A stretch of DNA of 64,000 nucleotides, taken from the NCBI RefSeq assembly GCF_902859765.1, contig NZ_CADIJV010000023.1, positions 35,622-99,621 on the forward strand. Direction: 5' to 3'. Positions 9,901-16,942 of the stretch are shown here, in pieces (positions within the stretch are counted from its first letter, which is position 1; every line of letters begins with the position of its first letter). This DNA is from Achromobacter pulmonis (lineage in GTDB: Bacteria; Pseudomonadota; Gammaproteobacteria; Burkholderiales; Burkholderiaceae_B). The position numbers and the translations under genes were made by a program. The notes below the pieces were generated by a model. It saw only the letters and a list, made by a program, of their open reading frames with translations, did no database searches and was not told where the DNA came from.

Positions 9901-10109
9901 GCGCCGAATCGCGCCAGCAAATCGGCTGGGTCCTGGTGGGCGGGCTGATGCTGGGTACACTATTGACCTTGTTCGTCGTGCCGGTGGCCTACACCCTGAT
10001 CGCCACCGCACGCAGGAAACCCGGCCCGGCCGGCAGCGCAGCGCATCCTTCGGCCGAGCCGCCGGATGACCCGGCGCCGCCGGCGTCCGCGGCCCACGCG
10101 TCGGAATAG
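6993..10109 (+). CDS. RND multidrug efflux permease (AcrB/HAE1 family)
   Basis: A 1038-residue inner-membrane proton antiporter with the duplicated six-helix RND layout. The N-terminus (ETCIKRPVFASVLSLVIVL) is the first membrane helix, and the proton-relay aspartate pair is seen in LAIGLVVDDAIVVLENIF, the hallmark of HAE1 pumps. Two large periplasmic loops and the second membrane block (LITLVGLITKHGILIVEF) are intact, so the pump looks functional. The substrate cannot be read from sequence; the closest general types are MdtBC/MexI-like. The C-terminal tail is Pro/Ala-rich. It ends 4 bp before the dnaQ start, which may place dnaQ under partial control of the pump operon. Confidence 0.95.
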   Translation: MRISETCIKRPVFASVLSLVIVLIGLISYSRLTVREYPKIDEPIVSVDTTYKGASPEVIESQVTKPLEDQLAGIEGVDVMTSRSRSERSLINIRFNLSRNPDAAAAEVRDKVSRARRFLPDEIDEPIIGKVEADSQPIIYIAVESGTYSAIQTSDYINRYIKTRLSVLPGAAEVRVFGERLPSMRIYVDRDKLAAYGLTVQDVESALRSQNVEIPAGRIESRAREFSVVSSTDLQTPAQFENVIVANVKGYPVRLRDVSKVEIGAANDRILSRFNGKPAINIGVTRQSTANPLELSKAAREEVARLNENLPAGMKLNIAYDSSVFIERSIDSVFHTIGEAIVLVVLVIFFFLRNLRASIIPIVTIPVSLVGACALMYLFGFSINTLTLLAMVLAIGLVVDDAIVVLENIFRHIEAGMPRREAALRGSREIGFAVVAMTMTLVTVYAPLAFATGRTGRLFIEFALALAGAVLVSGFVALTLTPMMCSVLLRHQSSHSRWYNLIEGWLDAMSNGYRRALGLALRHRWVVVAVGLAVAAGSGVLFKVVKSELAPVEDRGVVFGLVSSPEGATLNYTLDSMLGIEQFYAAIPEASGSQVTVGFPTVTDGTAILRLKPWEQRERRQQAITRELQPLFASLPGVRAFPTNPPSLGQSARSKPIEFIIMSQASYEELARLTAVFLAELRKYPGLLNLDTDLRLNTPELRVRVDRDKMADVGANVDTVGRTLESMLGGRQVTRYKDQGEQYDVIVQVTPRDRANPTDISGIYVRARDGSMVQLDNLLGVHEGVSPQSLNHFNRLRAVKIDAAVAPGYALGEVLTHMHQVARDVLPNTVVTDLDGQSREFRDSSGSIYLVFAMALAFIYLVLAAQFESWRNPFIIMLSVPLSMTGALLALWLTGGTLSIYSQIGLITLVGLITKHGILIVEFTNQLRDEGKALFEAVTEASVLRLRPILMTTGAMVLGTVPLALSSGAGAESRQQIGWVLVGGLMLGTLLTLFVVPVAYTLIATARRKPGPAGSAAHPSAEPPDDPAPPASAAHASE

Positions 10110-10113
10110 CTTT

Positions 10114-10836
10114 ATGCGCCAGATCATCTTTGACACTGAAACCACCGGGCTGGATCCGGCCCAGGGACACCGCATCGTCGAAATCGGTTGCGTCGAACTG
10201 GTCAACCGGATGGCCACCGGCAACAACCTGCATATCTACCTGAATCCGGACCGCGACAGCGACCCCGAGGCTTTGGCGGTGCACGGCCTGACCACCGAGT
10301 TCCTGTCCGACAAGCCGCGTTTCGGCGATATCGCCGATGAGTTCGTCCAGTTCATCCAGGGCGCCGAACTGATCGCGCACAACGCGTCCTTTGACGTGAA
10401 GTTCTTCAACGCCGAGCTGGCCAAGACCGGCCGCGGCCAGATCACCGAGTACTGCGAGACCATCACGGACTCGTTGCTGCATGCCCGCTCCCTGTTCCCC
10501 GGCAAGCGCAACTCGCTGGACGCCCTGTGCGACCGCTTCGGCATTTCGAACGCGCACCGCACGCTGCACGGCGCATTGCTCGACTCGCAGCTGCTGGCGG
10601 AAGTCTGGCTGGCCATGACCCGCGGCCAGGACGCGCTGCTGATCGATGTCGACGACAACGACTCCGGCGCCGGCAACGGCGTGGTGCTGGCGAAATTCGA
10701 TGCCTCCGGCCTGCCGGTGGTGAAGGCCAGCGACGCCGAACTGGCCGAGCACGAAACCTACCTGGCGGCGCTGGACAAGTCGGTCGGCGGCGAGTGTGTC
10801 TGGCGCAAACTGGACGCGCCGGTGGCGGCCGCTTGA
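10114..10836 (+). CDS. dnaQ: DNA polymerase III epsilon subunit (3'-5' proofreading exonuclease)
   Basis: A 240-residue DEDDh exonuclease, the proofreading subunit of the replicative polymerase. Exo I is FDTETTG (Asp7, Glu9), Exo II is HNASFDVKF and Exo III is HGALLDSQ with the expected catalytic His/Asp. The C-terminal region (about 180-240) would bind the alpha subunit. The start at 10114 is chosen because conserved sequence begins at MRQIIFDTET; the longer open frame runs into the efflux permease gene. It lies directly upstream of tRNA-Val. Confidence 0.95.
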   Translation: MRQIIFDTETTGLDPAQGHRIVEIGCVELVNRMATGNNLHIYLNPDRDSDPEALAVHGLTTEFLSDKPRFGDIADEFVQFIQGAELIAHNASFDVKFFNAELAKTGRGQITEYCETITDSLLHARSLFPGKRNSLDALCDRFGISNAHRTLHGALLDSQLLAEVWLAMTRGQDALLIDVDDNDSGAGNGVVLAKFDASGLPVVKASDAELAEHETYLAALDKSVGGECVWRKLDAPVAAA

Positions 10837-10853
10837 AGTTTTTTCGAGGCGAC

Positions 10854-10883
10854 TTGCGCACTTGCAAAAAAGCGTGCTAATAT
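10854..10883 (+). promoter_or_regulatory. Candidate promoter of tRNA-Val
   Basis: TTGCGC at 10854-10859 and TAATAT at 10878-10883 are 18 bp apart and lie just upstream of the tRNA gene. TGC directly before the -10 box gives an extended -10 element, similar to the two stable-RNA-like promoters at the right end of the window. Confidence 0.5.
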
Positions 10884-10896
10884 TTCGCCTCTTTCG

Positions 10897-10971
10897 GGGT
10901 GGTTAGCTCAGTGGTAGAGCACTGCCTTCACACGGCAGGGGTCACTGGTTCGAACCCAGTACTACCCACCA
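10897..10971 (+). tRNA. tRNA-Val (anticodon CAC)
   Basis: A complete cloverleaf can be folded by eye. The acceptor strands GGGTGGT and ACTACCC pair with one G-T wobble. The D arm is GCTC/GAGC, the anticodon stem CTGCC/GGCAG encloses TTCACAC with anticodon CAC, and the T arm ACTGG/CCAGT encloses TTCGAAC. The discriminator A is at 10968 and the CCA end is genome-encoded at 10969-10971. It reads GUG valine codons, common in this high-GC genome. Confidence 0.97.
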
Positions 10972-11069
10972 AAGACCCTCGAAACGCATCGCCAGGCTGT
11001 ACCGTGGCAATCGCGATTCGAGACGGGTCGAAGGCAAGCCTCATGGCAAGCCCGACGCCACAGCAATGA

Positions 11070-11095
11070 AGCCAACCCTAGCGGTTGGCTTTTTT
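11070..11095 (+). terminator. Intrinsic terminator after tRNA-Val
   Basis: An 8-bp stem (AGCCAACC at 11070-11077, GGTTGGCT at 11083-11090) is followed by TTTTTTG. It lies about 100 bp downstream of the tRNA and would end that transcript. Confidence 0.8.
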
Positions 11096-11274
11096 GTTTT
11101 TGCGCGTCTTGGGGAGGTTCTATCTGTCGCAAGCGAGGTTGCGCTTGATTTGTCGCAAGCGTGATTGCCGGGTTTGCGTCCCATCGTGTCGCGGGTTGTC
11201 TATGATGTGCAGGCAGGGCGGCCCCGCATGCCTTGGCCGGAACAAAGACGCGTCGCTTACCGGGAGACCCCACT

Positions 11275-11442
11275 ATGCACCCCAGCACCAACACCATGTT
11301 GATCATCATCGTCACGGGCGTGGCGCTCATGCTGCTCGGGTTTGGCCTGCGCGACCGCAACATCGGCATGGGGCTCATGGGCATTGGCCTCATCACGGCC
11401 ATCGGCACCATCATCTACAAGGCGTACATCACCTTCTATTGA
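11275..11442 (+). CDS. Small two-helix membrane protein, unknown function
   Basis: A 55-residue protein that is nearly all hydrophobic: one helix spans roughly residues 6-22 (MLIIIVTGVALMLLGFG) and a second roughly 30-50 (MGLMGIGLITAIGTIIYKAY), with a short charged turn (LRDRN) between. A Shine-Dalgarno-like GGGAG at 11262-11266 precedes the ATG at 11275 at 8 bp, which favours this start over an ATG 42 bp upstream. I do not recognise the family. It stands alone between the tRNA terminator and the convergent yaiI-like gene. Confidence 0.6.
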   Translation: MHPSTNTMLIIIVTGVALMLLGFGLRDRNIGMGLMGIGLITAIGTIIYKAYITFY

Positions 11443-11488
11443 GGCCGACGCCGCGTCCACCCGCGGCGGCTCGGGGCCTCGGCGCGTG

Positions 11489-11956
11489 TCAGGCGCCGGG
11501 CGGGGCCAGCCGCGCCGCTCGCGCCAGCAGGGTGTCGAGCTGATTGGCGAACGCCTTGCGGTCGGCCTGGCTGAACGACGATGGCCCGCCCGTGTCTACG
11601 CCACTGGCCCGCAATTCCTCCATCATGTCGCGCAGCGCCAGCCGTTCGCGGATGGTTTCCGGCGTATAGCGTTCACCGCGCGGGTTCAGCGCCAGTGCGC
11701 CTTTCTCCAGCACTTGCGCGGCCAATGGAATGTCGCCGGTGATCACCAGATCGCCCGCCACCGCGCGCTCGGTGATGTGCGCGTCGGCCACATCGAAGCC
11801 GCGCGGCACCTGCACCGCGCGTATCAGTGGCGACGGCGGTGTGCGCAGTGCCTGGTTGGCCACCAGGGTCAGGGGCAACTGCCAGCGCTGGGCGGCGCGG
11901 AACAGGATGTCCTTGATGACTCCGGGGCAGGCATCGGCGTCGACCCAGATGTGCAT
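11489..11956 (-). CDS. YaiI/YqxD family protein (UPF0178, DUF188)
   Basis: A 155-residue member of the YaiI/YqxD family. The conserved N-terminus ([22 protein letters not shown]) resembles the acidic active-site start of PIN-like nucleases, and [22 protein letters not shown] supplies further conserved acidic residues; a nuclease role is an inference and the family remains uncharacterised. Its ATG overlaps the stop codon of the upstream small gene in an ATGA junction, so the two are translationally coupled. Confidence 0.88.
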   Translation of the reverse strand: MHIWVDADACPGVIKDILFRAAQRWQLPLTLVANQALRTPPSPLIRAVQVPRGFDVADAHITERAVAGDLVITGDIPLAAQVLEKGALALNPRGERYTPETIRERLALRDMMEELRASGVDTGGPSSFSQADRKAFANQLDTLLARAARLAPPGA

Positions 11957-12219
11957 CAGCCCAGGGCCTTCTGCAACGCCTCTGCGACGATGTCGTTGGT
12001 GCTCAGGCCGCGTTCGGCGGCCGCGGCCCGCAACTGATCCGCCTGCGCCTGCGACAGCTTCAGCGGAAAGGGCACCAGGCCGGCGGCCTGGTCGAGCTTG
12101 CGCTGTTCGCGCCGGTCGGGCATTTGCGAGGCCGTGCCGAAACGGTCGGGCGTGGCGGCTTGCTTGAGCTGGCCGGCCAGCTTCAGCGCCTGGTTCTTTT
12201 GCAGATCGAATTTATTCAT
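11956..12219 (-). CDS. Small protein with ribbon-helix-helix-like C-terminus
   Basis: An 87-residue hydrophilic protein. The N-terminal half is Lys/Gln-rich; the C-terminal half ([19 protein letters not shown], then [18 protein letters not shown]) has the strand-helix-helix look of ribbon-helix-helix domains, though a DNA-binding role is only an inference. It sits upstream of and overlaps yaiI by 1 bp of the ATGA junction, and starts 42 bp from the stop of the TAXI gene, so it may be carried on the gltS-TAXI transcript. Confidence 0.6.
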   Translation of the reverse strand: MNKFDLQKNQALKLAGQLKQAATPDRFGTASQMPDRREQRKLDQAAGLVPFPLKLSQAQADQLRAAAAERGLSTNDIVAEALQKALG

Positions 12220-12261
12220 GAGGATTCCTGAGAGGGAGCGCCATCATAAGCGCAAGCGCCG

Positions 12262-13764
12262 TCAGCGGGGTTTGGCGTTCTCGAGCGCGGCCAGGCCTTC
12301 CTCGGCGCCATCGTGCAGCGGCACCGTCAGGCCGCGCCGGGCGTTGGCGACATTGACCTGGGCGCCCTGGGCCGAGCCTGCGGCCAGCAGGTCCTGCCCG
12401 GTCTGGTAGACCGCGCGCACCACTTGCAGGGCCTCGTCGCGGGTCAGGTCCGAAGTGGTCAGCAGCAGGGCCGCGGTGCCGATCGTGGCGACCGGCTCGG
12501 GCTGGTTCGGGTAGGTGCCGGCCGGGATGGCCAGCGACATCAGCGCGTCGTTCTGCGCGGCCAGGGCCTTGATCGCGGCCGGATCGAGCGGCAGCAGTTT
12601 CAGGTGCGCTTGTGTCAGCGCATCGCGCAAGGGCGTGGCGGGGATGCCGATCACCTGCGCGGCGGCGTCGATCGCGCCGGCATTGAGCGCCGGAAGCGAG
12701 GCGGCGAACGGGGTCGCAACGGCCTCGTAGTCGCGTCCGGCCTGCAGGCCGTGCGCCGCCAGCACCGCCTGCAGCGTGGTGCGTACCGCCGACCCTTCGG
12801 CGCCGAGCGCGATCTTCTTGCCTTTCAGGTCGCGCACCGCGCGCAAGTGGGTGTCGTCGCGCACCACAATGTGCACCATTTCGGGATACAGGCTGCCCAG
12901 CGCGCGCAGGCTGGCGAATGGCCCTTGGTCGGCGAACGGGCCGCGGCCTTCGTAGGCCAGCTTGGCGGTATCGGCCTGGGCCAGCCCGACCACCGCGTCG
13001 CCGCTGCGTAGCAACGCGATGTTCTCGGCGCCGCCCGTGGTGATCAGCGGCGTGACGCGGATCTGGCGGGCCTGGCCGACCGCGGCCAGGGCGCGCGCGA
13101 ACGTGACGTATTCGCCGCGATCCGGGCCGCCCGCCAGCGGGTAGCCCTGCTGCATACGCGCCAGGCGGCCGTTGATGCGGGCGACCGAGCGCTCCAGTTC
13201 CTGCTGCACCACGTGCTGGGCCGTGCTGGACGCGCTGTAGGCGACCGAATGGGTGATCTGGTCGAGCGTGTCGAGCAGCCGCTGCGTGACGGGCGGGGGC
13301 GCGCCGGTGTCGAGCGACGGCGCTTCGGCCGCCTTGAAGCCGGCCGGCGTCACCAGCGTCCAGGTATCGCCGTCCTTGCGGTAGATGGCGCTGGCGTGCG
13401 CGACAATCAGGTCGCCGGCGTGGTTGCCGCTGGATGTCACGCCGCTGATGCTGCGCGGGCCTGCGCCCAGCAGGGTCACCAGTGCCGCCGCGCCGGGCTG
13501 ATCCCAGGCGCCCAGGGAGATGTCGCGGGTGACTTCCAGCCGCAGGTCGTAATAGACCACGCGGCGGGTTTCGCCGGCGGGGGCATTGCTGTCGGTGGCG
13601 GAGCCCATCCGCTTGAGTTCGTCGATGCGGAACAGGCCCGCGCCATAGGTGGCCGCCAGGCCGCGCTCGACATCCGCGCGCAGCATGTCGCTGTCGGGCG
13701 CGCGGCTGCACGCGGCAAGCAGGAGGCACAAGGCCAGCAGCAGGATACGCTTGAGCATGTTCAT
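12262..13764 (-). CDS. TAXI-type (TRAP-associated) solute-binding lipoprotein
   Basis: A 500-residue secreted protein. The signal MLKRILLLALCLLLAAC is a lipoprotein type with Cys at about residue 19. About 150 residues of unassigned domain come first; the region from about residue 190 onward carries TAXI features (RGEYVTFARALAAVGQARQ, TTGGAENIALLRSGDAVVGL, DLKGKKIALGAEGSAVRT). TAXI proteins normally feed TRAP permeases with glutamate-like or carboxylic ligands. Here the ATG overlaps the stop of gltS (ATGA, 13761-13764) and no DctQ/DctM genes exist. The longer upstream open frame lies inside gltS and is not coding. Confidence 0.82.
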   Translation of the reverse strand: MNMLKRILLLALCLLLAACSRAPDSDMLRADVERGLAATYGAGLFRIDELKRMGSATDSNAPAGETRRVVYYDLRLEVTRDISLGAWDQPGAAALVTLLGAGPRSISGVTSSGNHAGDLIVAHASAIYRKDGDTWTLVTPAGFKAAEAPSLDTGAPPPVTQRLLDTLDQITHSVAYSASSTAQHVVQQELERSVARINGRLARMQQGYPLAGGPDRGEYVTFARALAAVGQARQIRVTPLITTGGAENIALLRSGDAVVGLAQADTAKLAYEGRGPFADQGPFASLRALGSLYPEMVHIVVRDDTHLRAVRDLKGKKIALGAEGSAVRTTLQAVLAAHGLQAGRDYEAVATPFAASLPALNAGAIDAAAQVIGIPATPLRDALTQAHLKLLPLDPAAIKALAAQNDALMSLAIPAGTYPNQPEPVATIGTAALLLTTSDLTRDEALQVVRAVYQTGQDLLAAGSAQGAQVNVANARRGLTVPLHDGAEEGLAALENAKPR

Positions 13765-14969
13765 ATCCCCCCCACGAATGGCAAGGAGATCAACGAGGTC
13801 AGCACGATCACGTTGAGGATATCCACCAGGAACGCGCCCGTCACCGGCACCACGATGAAAGACTGCGGCGCCGGGCCATGGCGCCGCGTCAGCGCCTGCA
13901 TATTGGCGATGGCGGTCGCGGTGGCGCCCAGCGAAAAACCGCAGAACGCGGCCGACATGATCGCGGCCTCGTAGTCGCGCTTGAGCAGGCGGAACACTAC
14001 CAAGGCCGAATACAGCGCGCAGAACAGCATCTGCACCGCCAGGATCAGCGCCAGCGGTCCGGCCAGCCGCGCCACGCTGCTCAGGTCCAGGGCCATCATG
14101 GTCATGGCCAGGAACAAGGACAGTGCGATGGTGCCGATGATCTCGGTGGCGCGGTCGTCCAGCTTCAAGCCGAGGCGCTCGCCGCCGTTGCGGATCAGCA
14201 CGCCGGTCGCCAGGCACCAGAGAAAGTTGGGCAGGCTCACCGGTGCGCCTTCCACCAGCGTGGCCAGATAGCCGCCCGCCACCAGGCAGATGAAAGCCGC
14301 CGTCATGGAGGTGATGAACGAGGCGGCGCTCGAGGGCGGCTGAGCCTCGCTCAGGTCCGGCACCGCGTGGCCCGCCGCGGCCTGGCGATCCAGGCTGCCC
14401 GCCAGCTTGTGACGCCGCATCAGCCATTCCGCGACCGGGCCGCCGACCACGCCGCCCAGCACCAGGCCCATGGTTGCCGCGGTCATTGCCAGGGCCATCA
14501 CATCCTGGATGTTGTTGACGTCGGCGAAGCGGCTGGCATAGGCCGCGCCCGTGCCGTGGCCGCCGACCAGGGTGATGGTGCCGCCCAGCAGCCCCATCAG
14601 CGGGTGCATGTCCAGCAACCAGGCCATTCCCAGCCCGACCAGGTTCTGCAGCACCAGGAAGGGGACCAGCGCCAGCAGGAAGGCGATCAGGCGCGGGCCG
14701 CCCTTGGCCAGCAGCTTCAGGTTCGCCGTCAGGCCGATGCAGCCGAAGAACAGCAGCAACAGGGTCGGCTTGATGCTGGTCTCGAGCGAGATGGCGTGGC
14801 CGCCCCAGGTCGACAGCGCATAGGCGCCGATCGCGAACAGCAGGCCGCCGACAATGGGGTCCGGGATGCTGTAGCGGCCCAGCACCCCGATACGGGAGGT
14901 CAGGACGCGACCGATGGCCAGGACCAGGCAGCAGGCCAGCAGGGATTGGACGGGCGAGAGTGAAATCAT
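13761..14969 (-). CDS. gltS: Sodium/glutamate symporter GltS
   Basis: A 402-residue polytopic membrane protein matching the usual GltS length. Recognised from the paired re-entrant motifs, the first seen as GGTITLVGGHGTGAAYASRF and the related second-half region near GTIALSLFLAMTMMALDL, plus a typical first helix (VQSLLACCLVLAIGRVL). It imports glutamate with sodium. The start at 14969 is chosen because upstream in-frame residues are polar and atypical. It forms a two-gene, translationally coupled unit with the TAXI lipoprotein. Confidence 0.9.
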   Translation of the reverse strand: MISLSPVQSLLACCLVLAIGRVLTSRIGVLGRYSIPDPIVGGLLFAIGAYALSTWGGHAISLETSIKPTLLLLFFGCIGLTANLKLLAKGGPRLIAFLLALVPFLVLQNLVGLGMAWLLDMHPLMGLLGGTITLVGGHGTGAAYASRFADVNNIQDVMALAMTAATMGLVLGGVVGGPVAEWLMRRHKLAGSLDRQAAAGHAVPDLSEAQPPSSAASFITSMTAAFICLVAGGYLATLVEGAPVSLPNFLWCLATGVLIRNGGERLGLKLDDRATEIIGTIALSLFLAMTMMALDLSSVARLAGPLALILAVQMLFCALYSALVVFRLLKRDYEAAIMSAAFCGFSLGATATAIANMQALTRRHGPAPQSFIVVPVTGAFLVDILNVIVLTSLISLPFVGGI

Positions 14970-15121
14970 GGAAACCTTCGCGCCCCGGCGGGACGCAGCG
15001 AAGTCAGGCTGTCGGGATTGTTGCCACCCTGTTTTTCCGGGATTGCGTTCCCATCTTAACGGGGTGCCGCCCATGCGGCACGCGTGGCAACGGCGGGAGG
15101 AGGGCGCGCCTCCTTCCTGGC

Positions 15122-15652
15122 TCAGAGTGGAAAGGCGCGCGTCATGTAGGTGGCCTGTGGCCCGTAGCCTTCGAGCTTGGCAGTCAGGCTGCGGCTGTCA
15201 TCGGCGACCGGCGTGTAACCGTGGCGGCTCCAGTAGCCCACGGCCGTGCCCAGCGACACCAGGCTGGCGCGGCACAGCCCCGCCTGCGCCGCGTGTCTGG
15301 CCGCCATCCGCAGCAGGGCCTGTCCTACACCCAGTCCCTGTGCGGCCGGGGCCACGGCGCAGTCATGCAGGAACCAATGGTCGGCCGCCTCGGGCAGGGC
15401 GGTCAGCGGCGCATCCAGGGTGGGCGGCAGGCCCGCGTCCCAGGGATACGACACCAGATAACCCAACAGGCCATGCGCGGCGGAGCCGTGGGCAGCTTGC
15501 GCCACCCAGCAATGCGCCGGCGCCAGCGCCAGCCGGTTCAGGAAGAAGCCGGCGCTTTCCAGCAGGAAATCCGGATAGGCGCGGGCCTGGATGTCCAGGA
15601 TGCCGTCCACGTCACCGCTCAGCATGGGGCGGACTCGATATTGCATAACCAT
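15122..15652 (-). CDS. GNAT family N-acetyltransferase
   Basis: A 176-residue protein with a GNAT fold. The acetyl-CoA pyrophosphate-binding motif A is seen as VAPAAQGLGVGQALLRMAAR (about residues 103-122), preceded by the HDC strand and followed by GLCRASLVSLGTAVGYWSRHG. Substrate unknown. Start is taken at 15652 (MVMQYRVRP); an ATG at 15646 would remove only two residues. It faces away from the lgm cluster, so its promoter shares the 237-bp region upstream of lgmA. Confidence 0.82.
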   Translation of the reverse strand: MVMQYRVRPMLSGDVDGILDIQARAYPDFLLESAGFFLNRLALAPAHCWVAQAAHGSAAHGLLGYLVSYPWDAGLPPTLDAPLTALPEAADHWFLHDCAVAPAAQGLGVGQALLRMAARHAAQAGLCRASLVSLGTAVGYWSRHGYTPVADDSRSLTAKLEGYGPQATYMTRAFPL

Positions 15653-15889
15653 CAGTGAAAACAAGAACTTTGCGCATTTTACCGATGCCTGGAGGACGCC
15701 GCTTTACGCACTTAAAAAATAGGGACGTATAAAAATACGGTCTGCGCGCCGCCTTGCCGCGGGGGCGCCACCGTCCCCGGAATCGGTGTGCTTGCCCTTG
15801 GTCCGATAGGCTTGGCATTTGATGAAAATTCAACGTCGGCTTACGCATACTGCGCGGCATAGACTCCCGCATTCCCATTGCCGAGCATC

Positions 15890-16942
15890 ATGCATATCCA
15901 ATTCCGGTCCGAGCCCCTGGGGCAACAAGTGCTGGCCAAACCGCTGCCCGTGGACGCGGTCTGGCGCACAGCCGCCGCCAACGTGCCCTACGACGCCTGC
16001 GTCACCTGCGTCATTCCCTGCCTCAACGAATGCGAGAACCTGCGCGTGCTGCTGCCGCTGCTGCGCAGCCGCCTGGCGGCCCTGTGCACCGGCTGGGAGA
16101 TCATCGTCGCCGATGACGGAAGCACCGACGGCACCGAGGCGCTGATGGCCGAATGGTCGCAATATGACGGGTTCCGCTACGTGCAGCTGTCGCGCAATTT
16201 CGGCAAGGAAGCCGCGCTCAGCGCCGGCCTGGAAAGCGCGACCGGCGATGTCGTCATCTGTTTGGACGCCGACATGCAACATCCGCCCGCGCTGATCGAG
16301 CAGATGCTGGCGCGCTGGGCCGCCGGAGCCGAAATGGTCTATGCGGTGCGCGAAGGCCGCAACGATGAATCCTGGATCAAGCGTACCGGCGCCCGCTGGT
16401 TCTACAAATTGCTCAGCGGCGCCAGGGGCGTGGATGTGCCGGCCCACGCCGGCGATTTCCGCCTGATGAGCCGCAACGTGGTCGATGCGCTGAACGCGCT
16501 GCCCGAACGCACCCGCTTCATGAAAGGCCTATATGCCTGGGTCGGCTTCAAGGGCGAAGCGCTGCCCTACATGCCCGACGAGCGAATGCATGGCGACAGC
16601 CGCTTCGGCGGCATGCGCCTGGCGCGGCTGGCGCTGGACGGCCTGACCGCATTCACCACCTGGCCGCTGCGCCTGGTCAGTCTGGTCGGCGTGCTGTTCG
16701 CGGTGGTGGCGATGGCCTATGCCACCTTCCTGGTGGTCGACTATCTGGTGTCGGGCAATCCCGTGTCAGGCTGGACCACGATCGTCACCGCCGTCCTGTT
16801 CTTCGCCGGCGTCAACCTGATCTCGCTGGGCGTGGTGGGCGAATACGTCGCCCGCATCTTCGACGAGGTCAAGGGACGGCCGCTATTCGTGGTGCGTCGC
16901 CGCCAAGGGCAGGCCGCCCGTAACGGCAAGGTACCGCACTGA
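15890..16942 (+). CDS. lgmA: ArnC-like undecaprenyl-phosphate GlcNAc transferase of the lipid A glucosamine pathway
   Basis: A 350-residue GT2 glycosyltransferase. The catalytic domain has VIPCLNECENL, DDGSTDGT and DADMQHPP (nucleotide-sugar and metal site), and two C-terminal membrane helices (about 265-290 and 300-325) place it at the inner membrane, as in ArnC/DpmA relatives. In Bordetella the lgm locus adds glucosamine to lipid A phosphates; LgmA is proposed to load GlcNAc onto undecaprenyl phosphate. Its stop overlaps the lgmB start (TGATG at 16940-16944). Assignment rests on the conserved four-gene set around it. Confidence 0.82.
   Translation: MHIQFRSEPLGQQVLAKPLPVDAVWRTAAANVPYDACVTCVIPCLNECENLRVLLPLLRSRLAALCTGWEIIVADDGSTDGTEALMAEWSQYDGFRYVQLSRNFGKEAALSAGLESATGDVVICLDADMQHPPALIEQMLARWAAGAEMVYAVREGRNDESWIKRTGARWFYKLLSGARGVDVPAHAGDFRLMSRNVVDALNALPERTRFMKGLYAWVGFKGEALPYMPDERMHGDSRFGGMRLARLALDGLTAFTTWPLRLVSLVGVLFAVVAMAYATFLVVDYLVSGNPVSGWTTIVTAVLFFAGVNLISLGVVGEYVARIFDEVKGRPLFVVRRRQGQAARNGKVPH

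Noticed and set aside
13764-14427. N-terminal extension of the TAXI protein into gltS
   Set aside because: The frame lies in an out-of-frame section of gltS and lacks a signal peptide; the lipoprotein start at 13764 fits far better.
15665-15889. Coding sequence between the GNAT gene and lgmA
   Set aside because: No frame with a start, ribosome site and plausible composition; more likely a divergent promoter region.
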